NCBI GenBank assembly: GCA_001724355.1
Contig: MEEF01000030.1
Span: forward strand, 716 to 35,706
From: Mesorhizobium sp. SCN 65-20
Lineage (GTDB): Bacteria > Pseudomonadota > Alphaproteobacteria > Rhizobiales > Rhizobiaceae
Direction: 5' to 3'
DNA: 34,991 bases
Under the pieces are notes generated by a model, which saw nothing but the letters and a program-made list of their open reading frames with translations, made no database searches and was not told the DNA's origin. The translations under genes and the position numbers were made by a program. Of the stretch, positions 15,623 to 23,523 are shown piece after piece. Numbering within the stretch: the stretch's first letter is position 1; every line of letters begins with the position of its first letter.

Positions 15623-16381
15623 CTAGTCGATCAGCCCGAGGCGCAGCGCCTTGGCGACCGCGTGCATGCGGTTGACCGCATTCAGCTTCTGCGTCGTCTG
15701 GGTGAGATACTGGTTGGTGGTGTGGACCGACAGCTTGAGCAGCTTGGCGATCTCCTCGCTGGTATATCCGCGCGAGGTGAGCTTGAGGCACTCGACTTCG
15801 CGACGCGACATCGACGGCAGCTTGCCCGCCCGGGCGGGATTGATGCGCGCCACCGCCTCGAAGAGGGCAAAGCAGCGGGTATGAACCTCATGCAGCGCCT
15901 TCGCGTTCGGCGTAAGGTCCGGTCCGCCAAAGATGAACAGGCCGGCCTGACCCCGGGCGGTGTAGACCGGGAAGGCAATGCCCCGGCCGCTCTGTGCCAG
16001 GGGTTCGATGCGGCTCGCCCAGGCGAGTGAAGCAAAGGCCGCCTCGGCGGCGTCTTCGGTCCACCAGCAGGGGGCGGTCGACTGGCGCACATGGCGCATC
16101 AGGTGTTCGCCGATGCCGCCGCCCAGCAGGCGGGCGGCCGACATGGTGCCGGGATAGTCTGAATCGAAGCAGGCAACGAGCCGGCCGCTTTCGGACGAAG
16201 GTCCGGCGAGGCAGAGCGCGAAGTCGCTGGCCTGCAGGTCCGCAGCGATCCAGCGGCAGCGCCTCACGACATCGGCAAGCGTGACCGCCGGGCCGGATGC
16301 GTAGGCGGGATGTCCGGAGGAGGCAGTGTCCTGTGCGGCTTCGGTTGACTGGGCGGCCTGTCGGGATTGGGCGTAGCTCAA
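15623..16381 (-). CDS. visR: LuxR-family flagellar master regulator VisR
   Basis: VisR acts with VisN as the global activator of flagellar and chemotaxis genes in S. meliloti. The product has about 252 residues, with an N-terminal ligand-binding-like domain and a C-terminal LuxR-type HTH (MSRREVECLKLTSRGYTSEE ... SVHTTNQYLTQTTQKLNAVN). The open frame runs 243 bp further upstream, but that part lies inside visN and gives non-family sequence. The likely start is a TTG at 16381 that overlaps the visN stop (TTGA). It has a perfect AAGGAG at 16391-16396 and the resulting length fits known VisR. It is the second gene of the visN-visR operon. Confidence 0.92.
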   Translation of the reverse strand: MSYAQSRQAAQSTEAAQDTASSGHPAYASGPAVTLADVVRRCRWIAADLQASDFALCLAGPSSESGRLVACFDSDYPGTMSAARLLGGGIGEHLMRHVRQSTAPCWWTEDAAEAAFASLAWASRIEPLAQSGRGIAFPVYTARGQAGLFIFGGPDLTPNAKALHEVHTRCFALFEAVARINPARAGKLPSMSRREVECLKLTSRGYTSEEIAKLLKLSVHTTNQYLTQTTQKLNAVNRMHAVAKALRLGLID

Positions 16382-17079
16382 ATGATGCCGCTCCTTATTG
16401 CCGTCGCTATCGCCATGGCGCGATTGCTGGCGGACAGCTTCTGGATCGCGTGGGTGATGTAGCTGTTCACCGTGTTGGACGAGACGCCCAAGATGAGCGC
16501 CACCTCGTCCGTCGTCTTTCCCTCGGAGACCCAGACCAGGCATTCGCGCTCGCGGTCGGAAAGCGGGTCCTGGAGCGTGGCGGCCGCTACGATGTTCTGC
16601 GCGCCCGACAGGGCGTAGCAGCATTCGATCTGGGCGCGCGGCATAAGCTCGGCGTCGATCCGGCCGGCTTCGGCCGCGGAGAAGAGAACGAACAGGCGCT
16701 GGCGGCCGACATGCAGCCTGAGCGCGTAGATCTCGGCATGGCCAAGGACTTCGAGCAGGCGCGCCTCTTCGCCACCGAGCAGGGCCGGGGCCTCCGACGC
16801 GACCAGCCCTTGCGGTCGCACGCCGGGCGAGCAGGCGAGGGGGCTCTGGGCGAGCCCGGCAATGAGCGCGTGCCCGGCGATCTGGATGGCGTCGTAGATC
16901 CAGTTGGAGGCGATGATCTGGAGGTTGTCGCGGTCCTGGTCGTGGGTGATGGCGACGAGCATGTATCCGTCGGCGCCGATCTCGTCGGTGAGGTTCATGA
17001 AAAAGGCCGTCAGATCGCTGCGTGATGCGAGCCTTGCTGCGACGGTGGTCTGTTCGTGGCGGGCTGCGAGGGCGGTCAT
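16378..17079 (-). CDS. visN: LuxR-family flagellar master regulator VisN
   Basis: VisN is the partner of VisR at the top of the rhizobial motility hierarchy and probably forms a heterodimer with it. The 233-residue product has an N-terminal sensor-like domain (about 15-165). A LuxR HTH follows at about 172-232, with LSDRERECLVWVSEGKTTDE and the recognition region SSNTVNSYITHAIQKLSASN. The signal that the N-terminal domain senses is unknown. In S. meliloti fliF lies next to visN; here the neighbouring gene is a non-flagellar TMEM43 homologue, so the cluster ends at this point. Confidence 0.93.
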   Translation of the reverse strand: MTALAARHEQTTVAARLASRSDLTAFFMNLTDEIGADGYMLVAITHDQDRDNLQIIASNWIYDAIQIAGHALIAGLAQSPLACSPGVRPQGLVASEAPALLGGEEARLLEVLGHAEIYALRLHVGRQRLFVLFSAAEAGRIDAELMPRAQIECCYALSGAQNIVAAATLQDPLSDRERECLVWVSEGKTTDEVALILGVSSNTVNSYITHAIQKLSASNRAMAIATAIRSGII

Positions 17080-17157
17080 TTCAGAACTTGGCCAGAATCC
17101 GTGGGAGGCCGGAAAAGGCGGCTGCCCGATCCGGTCTAAAACGCTTCACTTGAGACG

Positions 17158-17189
17158 AAAAAAAACGCCACACAGGCACCCGAGGTGCC
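17158..17189 (-). promoter_or_regulatory. Hairpin followed by T8 in the visN upstream region
   Basis: On the visN strand, GGCACC TCG GGTGCC forms a 6-bp stem with a 3-nt loop (17189-17175), followed after 9 nt by eight T residues (17165-17158). It lies about 80 nt before the visN ATG. The offset T-run makes it a poor standard terminator; an attenuator or chance are alternatives. Confidence 0.25.
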
Positions 17190-17365
17190 GATCGGCCGAA
17201 TCCGTGCTGGTCGCGCGAAACCTGACGCGCTCTCAACCGAGGAAAACCCCGGTATTTCAGAGAGTTGGTGGTTCGCCGCGCCCCCCTTGGACCGGCTGAT
17301 TCGGGTTCAATTTAACCGCTCGGGAATCGCTCCGCAAACAGAATTGACAAAAAGTTAATTCAGAG

Positions 17366-17384
17366 TCCTTCGACAGACTCAGAA
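17366..17384. repeat. Possible extragenic short repeat (CTTCGACAxxCTCAG type)
   Basis: The segment TCCTTCGACAGACTCAGAA includes an inverted GAGTC/GACTC pair starting just upstream. It resembles the CCTTCGACAAGCTCAGG elements that recur between genes of many proteobacteria. Only one copy is visible here, so its repetitive nature cannot be shown from the window. Confidence 0.3.
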
Positions 17385-17474
17385 GCAGCGGAAATGCAGG
17401 AATCCGCGTGTGCGACAGGCATTGCTGGACCAGCAAGAACAGATTAACCCTGCCCCGTTCAGTAGAGGATTTCA

Positions 17475-18656
17475 GTGGGCGATCCATTTCGAGAGGTGAC
17501 GTCGGTCTCCTGGTTCGGCCGGATCAGAAACGCGCTGGCAGGCGTTCTGGTTGGGCTGGCCGTCGTGCTGGCGATGGTCGCGGTGCTGTTCTGGAACGAG
17601 GGAAGGGCGGTGACCACCGCCCGGTCGCTGGCGGAGGGCGCACGATCGGTGGTTTCCGTGCCAGCCACGGCGGTCGATCGGGCCTACGAGGGCAGGCTGA
17701 TCCACGTCAGCGGCTCGCTGACTGCGTCCGAAGGCCTGGTGGACGAAGACTTCGGCGTTGCGGCGAAGGGTGTGCGGCTAGTGCGCACGGTCGAGATGTT
17801 CCAGTGGGTGGAGCACTCGAAGTCGGAGACAACGACAAAGGTCGGGGGCGGCGAAGAAACTGTCACCACCTACAGCTACGCGAAGGAGTGGCAGGGCCGG
17901 CCGGTTTCCTCGGCCGAGTTCAAGCAGCCGCAGGGCCATGAAAATCCACCGATGGGCCTGGAGAGCCGGTCGTTCCAGATCGGGGAGGCTGGTCTCGGCG
18001 CCTTCGTCCTGCGCAAGCCGGTTCTCGACCTGATAGGCAATTCCGATACTCTTGTCCTGCCGCCCTCGCAGGAGGCGGCGACCCAGGATGCGTTTACAGG
18101 ATCGCAGCGGGTGAGCATCAGCGACGGGCGCATCGTCCTGGGGGCGAACCCCGCAGCACCTGCCATCGGTGACTACCGCATCGGCTACCGGCTGGTGCCG
18201 CAGGGGGAAGTCAGCGTCGTTGGCAAGCAGCAGGCGGCCGGGCTCGCCCCCTACCAGACCCTTGCCGGCGACAAGCTGCTAATGGTCGACATCGGCGCTG
18301 TGCCCGCCGACAAGATGTTCGCCAACTCCGTGGCGGCCAATACGATCGTCACATGGCTGCTGCGCGCCGGCTGCCTGGTTCTGCTCGCCGTGGGCTTCGG
18401 GCTCGTGCTTTCGCCGCTCGGTGTGCTCGCCGACGCGATCCCGTTCGTCGGCAGCATCGTGCGCATGGGGACTGGGCTCATCGCCTTCGTGCTGGCGCTT
18501 CTGGTGGGCTCGGCTACGATTTCAGTCGCCTGGTTCTGGTATCGACCTGCGTTGGCCGCAGGCATCGCGATTGCCGGGCTTGCGGCGGCCTTGGTGCTGA
18601 CGTGGATCGGGCGGCGAAGGGCGGCCGCCGCACCCGGTGCGGGCGCGACGGCTTGA
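17475..18656 (+). CDS. TMEM43-family membrane protein
   Basis: The product resembles the TMEM43/LUMA family (PF07787), which in animals is a nuclear-envelope and ER membrane protein. The bacterial role is unknown. The 393-residue protein has one N-terminal membrane helix (about 16-36), a large soluble domain (about 40-290) and three C-terminal helices (about 295-318, 328-352 and 360-380). Family-like features are FWNEGRAVTTARSLAEGARSV near the first helix, the soluble-domain EMFQWVEHSKSETTTKVGGG ... YSYAKEW, and the final helices with GFGLVLSPLGVLADAIPFVG. The start is GTG with GAGGA a few bases upstream. It ends only 3 bp before the convergent amidohydrolase gene, with no room for a terminator. 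Confidence 0.82.
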   Translation: MGDPFREVTSVSWFGRIRNALAGVLVGLAVVLAMVAVLFWNEGRAVTTARSLAEGARSVVSVPATAVDRAYEGRLIHVSGSLTASEGLVDEDFGVAAKGVRLVRTVEMFQWVEHSKSETTTKVGGGEETVTTYSYAKEWQGRPVSSAEFKQPQGHENPPMGLESRSFQIGEAGLGAFVLRKPVLDLIGNSDTLVLPPSQEAATQDAFTGSQRVSISDGRIVLGANPAAPAIGDYRIGYRLVPQGEVSVVGKQQAAGLAPYQTLAGDKLLMVDIGAVPADKMFANSVAANTIVTWLLRAGCLVLLAVGFGLVLSPLGVLADAIPFVGSIVRMGTGLIAFVLALLVGSATISVAWFWYRPALAAGIAIAGLAAALVLTWIGRRRAAAAPGAGATA

Positions 18657-18659
18657 TCG

Positions 18660-19691
18660 TCATCTACCCTCGAAGCCGGTGAGCACGCCGACGGCGTTGA
18701 CGCCGATCTCGTCGACGGCGTAGCCGCCTTCCATGACGAACAGCGTCGGCAGGCCGAGCTTGGCGATGCGGGCGCCGATCTTGGGATAGTCGGCGCTGGT
18801 CAGCTTGAAGTGGCTGATCGGGTCCTTCTCGAAAGTGTCGACGCCGAGCGAGACCACGACGACATCGGGAGCGTAGGCGGCGAGCTTGCGGCAGCCGTCC
18901 TCGAGCGCTTCGCTCCATTTGTCGAAGGATGTGCCGAAGGGCATCGGGTAGTTGATGTTGAAGCCTTCGCCTTCGCCGGCGCCATGTTCGTCGGCGTGGC
19001 CGAGGAAGAACGGATACTCGGTCATCGGGTCGCCGTGCAGGTTGATGACCTGGACGTCGGCGCGGGAGTAGAAGATTTCCTGCGTGCCGTTGCCGTGGTG
19101 ATAGTCGACGTCGAGGACGGCGACGCGCTTGGCGCCCTGGTCGCGGAACCACTGGGCGGCTACGGCGGCGTTGTTGATGAAGCAGTAGCCGCCCATGAAG
19201 GCAGCACCGGCATGGTGGCCCGGCGGACGGCAGAGCGCGAAGGCGGCGCGGTCGCCAGCCTTGACCACCTGTGCCGCGGTCAGCGCCACGTCATAGGACG
19301 ACTTGATCGCCTCCCAGGTGCCCTCCACGAAGGTGGCGCCGCCGTCGAAGGAATAGTAGCCGAGCAGGGCCTCGATGGTATTGGGGCGGACGTCGCCGCG
19401 CAGGCCGCGCGTCGGCCAGGCGAAGGGGATGGCCGAACCCGTCTTGCCCGCGGCCTGCCACTGCGGCCAGACGGTGGGCAGGAAGTCGATGTAGTCGGCC
19501 GTGTGCACGCGCTTGGCGGCGGCGAGGTCGTGCACCTCCGGGGCGAGGATCGGGCCGAGCTTCTCGCTCTCGACACGTTTCCTGATGATCTCCGCGCGCG
19601 AGGGCTTCTCGAAGCCGGGCACGATGGCGCCGGCGACAAGCTCCATCTGGTCGTGGTGACCGGCGTGGAGCGATGAAAAGACTGTCTTCAT
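18660..19691 (-). CDS. Acetylpolyamine amidohydrolase (histone deacetylase-like)
   Basis: The predicted reaction is zinc-dependent removal of acetyl groups from acetylated polyamines such as acetylputrescine or acetylspermidine, in the cytoplasm. The 343-residue product matches my recollection of the Mycoplana ramosa enzyme along its length. It shows CRPPGHH with His159/His160, DVDYHHGNG with metal ligands Asp196 and His198, GVDTFEKDP with Asp285 and EGGY with Tyr324. Glu17 and Glu107 match rim residues (E17, E106) of that enzyme, but the E117 equivalent is Gly118. The ATG at 19691 overlaps the TetR stop (ATGA), which rejects the longer upstream frame. Context with a PotABCD-type transporter supports a polyamine role. 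Confidence 0.88.
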   Translation of the reverse strand: MKTVFSSLHAGHHDQMELVAGAIVPGFEKPSRAEIIRKRVESEKLGPILAPEVHDLAAAKRVHTADYIDFLPTVWPQWQAAGKTGSAIPFAWPTRGLRGDVRPNTIEALLGYYSFDGGATFVEGTWEAIKSSYDVALTAAQVVKAGDRAAFALCRPPGHHAGAAFMGGYCFINNAAVAAQWFRDQGAKRVAVLDVDYHHGNGTQEIFYSRADVQVINLHGDPMTEYPFFLGHADEHGAGEGEGFNINYPMPFGTSFDKWSEALEDGCRKLAAYAPDVVVVSLGVDTFEKDPISHFKLTSADYPKIGARIAKLGLPTLFVMEGGYAVDEIGVNAVGVLTGFEGR

Positions 19692-20398
19692 GAAAATCCT
19701 TCCTGGTTCTGCTTGAGGTCGAGATAGGGGGCGACGAGGGCGAGCCACATGGTCTTGACGTCGTCCTGAATGAGATCGAATGCACGTCGGTCGCGCTTGA
19801 GGCCGACAAGGCGGCAAACGTGGCCGACCTCCATCATCACCACCCCGAGCCGGCTGGCAGTGCCGTCCTCGAGCGCCGGGTTCACATGCTGCAGCCAGGC
19901 AGCATAGAGCGCGATGATCTGCTCGTCATACTCGTTCTGGATCGGCCTGAGGTCGGGATTGCCGGTGATCGCCTCGATGACCGGCATCAGGTTGGCGTTG
20001 TCGAGATAGAGCTTGGAGGTGTCGACGAAGAGCTTGTCCACCTCCTGCTGGAATTCGTCGCGGTTGGTGGGGCGGGGCGCTGCGATGCGCTTGGCGATCA
20101 CCTCGGGGAAAGCGCCGAGCCAGCGCCGGGCGAGGTCGAGAAGGATCGCTTCCTTGTTGGGGTAGTATTGATAGACCGAGCCGACCGACAGGCCGGCGCG
20201 CTGGGCGATGGCGAGCGTCGTCGGCGTCTTGGTGCCCTGTTCCCTGGTCAAGGTCAGGGCGGCGTCGAGAATCCTGTCGACAACCTTGCTCGACCGTTCC
20301 TGTCGCGGCTGCTTGCGCGGGCTGAGTGCCGCGCTGATCTTCTTGGTGAGACTGCGATCCACGGACAGAACTTCTCGCTCCCTGCTCGCTGCCAGCAT
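19688..20398 (-). CDS. TetR-family transcriptional regulator
   Basis: This is a likely repressor of its own operon, and perhaps of the divergent amidohydrolase and pot genes. The N-terminal HTH contains LDAALTLTREQGTKTPTTLA and the recognition pattern AGLSVGSVYQYYPNKEAILL, the standard TetR signature. The C-terminal ligand-binding domain is helical and contains PVIEAITGNPDLRPIQNEYD. The frame is open to an ATG at 20470 with no ribosome site, whereas GGAGGA precedes a GTG (20401) and the ATG at 20398. The shorter form, about 236 residues, is preferred. The stop overlaps the acetylpolyamine amidohydrolase start by 4 bp. Confidence 0.85.
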   Translation of the reverse strand: MLAASREREVLSVDRSLTKKISAALSPRKQPRQERSSKVVDRILDAALTLTREQGTKTPTTLAIAQRAGLSVGSVYQYYPNKEAILLDLARRWLGAFPEVIAKRIAAPRPTNRDEFQQEVDKLFVDTSKLYLDNANLMPVIEAITGNPDLRPIQNEYDEQIIALYAAWLQHVNPALEDGTASRLGVVMMEVGHVCRLVGLKRDRRAFDLIQDDVKTMWLALVAPYLDLKQNQEGFS

Positions 20399-20452
20399 CA
20401 CGGGGGCGTCCTCCACAACGCGCGTCCCAAAGAATCCCGGATATTGACAAAC

Positions 20453-20468
20453 GCGAATATTTAGTCGC
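20453..20468. promoter_or_regulatory. Imperfect palindrome, candidate TetR operator
   Basis: GCGAATATTTAGTCGC is a 16-bp imperfect palindrome with GCGA/TCGC ends and TA/TA inner pairs, about 55 bp upstream of the preferred TetR start. Its size and place suit a TetR-type autoregulatory operator. No binding evidence is available. Confidence 0.3.
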
Positions 20469-20623
20469 ATTTTTTCGCGGCGCTGTCTTCAGGGAAACAA
20501 GGGGAATTCCTGGGATAGCGGGCCGGTTTCAGTCTTCTCGCCCCGGTTGCGTCACTCCGTCGAAATGGCGGGCGACTGGCGCAAGTTTGGACGGTCTCAG
20601 TCAGTCAAGTGCGCGGAGTCGCG

Positions 20624-22300
20624 ATGTCTGTCCAAACGGTTCGCAATGCCGACCTGATCGTCATCAACGGCCGCGTGCTGACCATGGACCCGGCCCGGCC
20701 CGCGACCGAAGCGGTGGCCGTCGAGGACGGCCTGATCGCGGCAGTCGGCGACAATTCCGCGATCGAAGCGCTGCGCGGCCCCGGCACCAGGGTGATCGAC
20801 GCGCGCGGTGGCTCGGTGGTTCCGGGCTTCATCGAAGCACACATGCATCTCTTCTCGGGCGCTGCCGAGCTGGCGCACCTGCAACTCGCAGGCGTGCACG
20901 GCTTCGAGGCCTTGCGGGAGGCTGTGCAGGCTTATGCCGCTTCGCGCCCGAACCAGCGCATGCTGGTTGGCCAGGGCGCCGACTACACCATTCTCGGCTG
21001 CGAGCGGGTGACACGGCATCACCTCGACGCCATCCTGCCCGACCGGGCCTTCCTGATGGCGGCGCCGGACCACCACACCTATTGGGCCAACACCAAGGCG
21101 CTCGAGATGGCCGACGTGCTGCATGGGCGCGAATTGACGCCCGGCAACGAGATCGTCATGGGCGCCGACGGCCTGGCCGAGGGCGAACTGCGCGAGAACG
21201 AGGCGTTCAACCCGGTGCTGAAGCTCGCAGGAGAGGAGCGAGTGCGGCTCGGCCTGTCGACCGGCGGCGAGCCCGACCCGATGCCGACAGCGGAGGAACG
21301 CGACGGCGACCGCGCCATCATGCGCCGCGGCCTCGACTGGTGCGCGCGCCATGGCATCACCTCGATCCAGAACATGGACGGGAATCTCTACCAGCTCGAA
21401 CTCCTGTCGGAGATCGAGGCCGAGGGCGACCTGACCTGCCGCGTGCAGGTGCCATTCCACTACAAGAATTTCATGACGATCGACATGCTGGACAAGGCGT
21501 CCGACATGGCCGAGCGCTACGACAGCGACTGGCTCTCCTCTGGGCTGGTCAAGCTGTTCTACGACGGCGTGCTGGACTCGTGGACGGCGGTCATGATCGA
21601 GCCCTATGCCGACCGGTCTGACTGGGTCGGCGAGCCGCTGTTCTCGCCCGAGGAGTTCAAGCGCATCGCCGTCGAGATCGATCGGCGCGGCCTGCAGATC
21701 GCCGTGCATTCGATAGGCGACGGCGCGACGCGCGCCGTGCTCGACGGTTACGAAGCCGCCCAGAAGGCCAACGGCAAGCGCGACAGCCGCCATCGCGTCG
21801 AGCATGTCGAGCTGACCACTGCGCGCGATATCCAGCGCTTCGTCGATCTCGGCGTCATTGCCTCGATGCAGCCTCCGCACCCGCCGGGGGCAATGAGTTT
21901 CCCGCTTGAGCCGACCGTGTCACGCATCGGCCGTGAGCGTTGGCCGTATGCATATCCGACGCGCAGCCTCATCGAAGCCGGCGCGCATGTGGTGTTCGCC
22001 TCCGACTGGCCGGTCGCGCCGATCGATCCCATCCAGGGCATGCAGGCGGCGATGCTGCGTAAGCCCTGGGGCGAGGGGATGCCTGACCAGAGCGTGTCGC
22101 TGCACCAGGCGCTGGCCGGCTACACGGTCGAGGGCGCCTATGCCGAGTTCATGGAAGACAGGAAGGGCGCGATCAGGCCGGGCTATTTCGGCGATCTGGT
22201 CGTGCTCTCCGCCGACATCGAGGCGACCGATCCGGCTGCGTTGCATGAGGTGCGGCCGGTGACGACGATCTGCGGAGGCAGGGTGACCTACCAGGCGTGA
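20624..22300 (+). CDS. YtcJ-type amidohydrolase (amidohydrolase 3 family)
   Basis: This is a predicted cytoplasmic metal-dependent hydrolase of amide or N-formyl/N-acyl bonds. The 558-residue product has the family pattern: an N-terminal beta-sandwich (ADLIVINGRVLTMDPARP), PGFIEAHMHL with His73/His75, the later HSIGDGATRAVLDGYE and RVEHVELTT, and SDWPVAPIDP with the catalytic Asp. It ends with a return to the beta domain. Family members include N-substituted formamide deformylases, but the substrate here cannot be read from sequence. The ATG at 20624 has GGAG 6 nt upstream; an in-frame GTG at 20609 lacks such a site. It is divergent from the TetR gene and 125 bp before the ABC transporter genes. 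Confidence 0.88.
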   Translation: MSVQTVRNADLIVINGRVLTMDPARPATEAVAVEDGLIAAVGDNSAIEALRGPGTRVIDARGGSVVPGFIEAHMHLFSGAAELAHLQLAGVHGFEALREAVQAYAASRPNQRMLVGQGADYTILGCERVTRHHLDAILPDRAFLMAAPDHHTYWANTKALEMADVLHGRELTPGNEIVMGADGLAEGELRENEAFNPVLKLAGEERVRLGLSTGGEPDPMPTAEERDGDRAIMRRGLDWCARHGITSIQNMDGNLYQLELLSEIEAEGDLTCRVQVPFHYKNFMTIDMLDKASDMAERYDSDWLSSGLVKLFYDGVLDSWTAVMIEPYADRSDWVGEPLFSPEEFKRIAVEIDRRGLQIAVHSIGDGATRAVLDGYEAAQKANGKRDSRHRVEHVELTTARDIQRFVDLGVIASMQPPHPPGAMSFPLEPTVSRIGRERWPYAYPTRSLIEAGAHVVFASDWPVAPIDPIQGMQAAMLRKPWGEGMPDQSVSLHQALAGYTVEGAYAEFMEDRKGAIRPGYFGDLVVLSADIEATDPAALHEVRPVTTICGGRVTYQA

Positions 22301-22425
22301 GCGGCATCGCGACCGCTTGGCGAAATGATTGAGCGCTGTTGTTGCCAAGCCATTTGGGCTGTGGTGACAATCGGACTGGGAATAAAATTCCACTGTGAAG
22401 GTGGACGAAACAATGGGGCGTTTGC
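22301..22425 (+). promoter_or_regulatory. Intergenic region upstream of the polyamine-type ABC operon
   Basis: These 125 bp lie before potA and contain the palindrome GGAAT-AAA-ATTCC (22379-22391). There is also a CTTGGC/GCCAAG inverted repeat around 22317-22350. A promoter for the pot genes is likely but no clear -35/-10 pair was identified. Confidence 0.35.
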
Positions 22426-23520
22426 GTGCCGGACACACCGGGTAAGAATGCGATCGAGGTTCGCGGGGTTCGAAAGGTCTTCGGGACAGGTGAGGCGCAG
22501 GTCGCGGCGCTAGACACCGTGTCGGTTTCGATCCGCGAGAACGAGTTCTTCACGCTGCTCGGGCCTTCCGGCTGCGGCAAGACCACACTTCTGAGGCTGA
22601 TCGCCGGCTTCGACTTCCCGTCGGAAGGCGAGATCATGCTCTATGGCCAGGACATCGCGCCGCTGCCGCCGTTCAAGCGGCCGGTCAACACGGTGTTCCA
22701 GTCCTATGCGCTGTTCCCGCACATGACGGTGGCGCAGAACATCGCCTTCGGCCTGGAGATGCTGGGCAAGCCGCGCGCCGAGATCGACGCGCGCGTCGCC
22801 GAGATGCTGAAGCTGGTGCGCATGGAGAAGCTAGCCAAGCGCCGCACGAGCCAGATCTCGGGCGGACAGCAGCAGCGTGTGGCGCTGGCCCGCGCGCTCG
22901 CGCCGCAGCCCAAGGTGCTGCTGCTCGACGAGCCGCTGTCGGCGCTGGACTACAAGCTGCGCAAGGAGATGCAGATCGAGCTCAAGCGCCTGCAGCACGA
23001 GACCGGCATTACCTTCATCTTCGTCACCCACGACCAGGAAGAAGCGCTGACCATGTCGGACCGCATCGCCGTGATGTCGTCGGGCAAGATCCTGCAGGTG
23101 GGTACGGCGCGCGACATCTACGACCGGCCGGCCGTGCGCTTCGTCGCCGACTTCATCGGCGAGACCAACTTCCTCGACGCCCGCATCGACAGCGTCGATG
23201 GCGGCAAGGCCAAGGTAACGCTGAAATCGGGCGCGACGATCGCCGCGACCGTGGCCGATGGCTTCAAGCCCGACGGGGAGGCCACCGTGGTGATCCGGCC
23301 CGAGCACGCCAAGGCGGTGAAGGGCACGGGCGACATTTCCGGCGTGGTCGAGAACGTCGTCTATTTCGGCACCGACACCCACGTGCATGTGAAGCTGGAC
23401 GACGGCGAGAGCTTCACCGTGCGCCAGCAGAATACCCGCGGCGCGATGATGGAGTTCGAGCGCGGCGAGCGCGTCGGCATCGTCATCGGCGACGACGCGG
23501 CCCAGATCCTGAAGGACTGA
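22426..23520 (+). CDS. potA: Polyamine-type ABC transporter ATPase (PotA-like)
   Basis: This is the ATP-hydrolysing subunit of an importer of the spermidine/putrescine class. The 364-residue product has Walker [10 protein letters not shown] at residues 46-54, the signature [14 protein letters not shown] from 145, Walker B LLLDEP at 165-170 and the switch His202 in [12 protein letters not shown]-terminal TOBE domain (about 285-360, with [11 protein letters not shown]) completes the PotA/FbpC pattern. The start is GTG at 22426; the ATG at 22413 is out of frame. It begins the order potA-potB-potC-potD-potD. Confidence 0.93.
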   Translation: MPDTPGKNAIEVRGVRKVFGTGEAQVAALDTVSVSIRENEFFTLLGPSGCGKTTLLRLIAGFDFPSEGEIMLYGQDIAPLPPFKRPVNTVFQSYALFPHMTVAQNIAFGLEMLGKPRAEIDARVAEMLKLVRMEKLAKRRTSQISGGQQQRVALARALAPQPKVLLLDEPLSALDYKLRKEMQIELKRLQHETGITFIFVTHDQEEALTMSDRIAVMSSGKILQVGTARDIYDRPAVRFVADFIGETNFLDARIDSVDGGKAKVTLKSGATIAATVADGFKPDGEATVVIRPEHAKAVKGTGDISGVVENVVYFGTDTHVHVKLDDGESFTVRQQNTRGAMMEFERGERVGIVIGDDAAQILKD

Positions 23521-23523
23521 GCC

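Larger units (their letters stand above)
17080..17474. promoter_or_regulatory. Divergent intergenic region upstream of visN and the TMEM43-family gene
   Basis: These 395 bp contain no convincing gene. They must hold the visN promoter (leftward) and that of the TMEM43-like gene (rightward). Visible elements are a perfect 6-bp hairpin at 17175-17189; an A8 run at 17158-17165, read as T8 on the visN strand 9 nt after the hairpin; a TTGACA at 17344-17349; and TTAACC motifs near 17312. A TCCTTCGACAGACTCAGAA element (17366-17384) resembles a short extragenic repeat seen scattered in many proteobacterial genomes. Confidence 0.45.

Noticed and set aside
16382-16624. Upstream extension of the visR frame to an ATG at 16624
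   Set aside because: It lies inside the visN HTH region in another frame; the product would be too long and its first 81 residues are unlike VisR.
17257-17487. Small minus-strand open frame in the visN upstream region
   Set aside because: Its translation includes the LSLSKD-type peptide that arises from the extragenic repeat; no ribosome site or family was seen.
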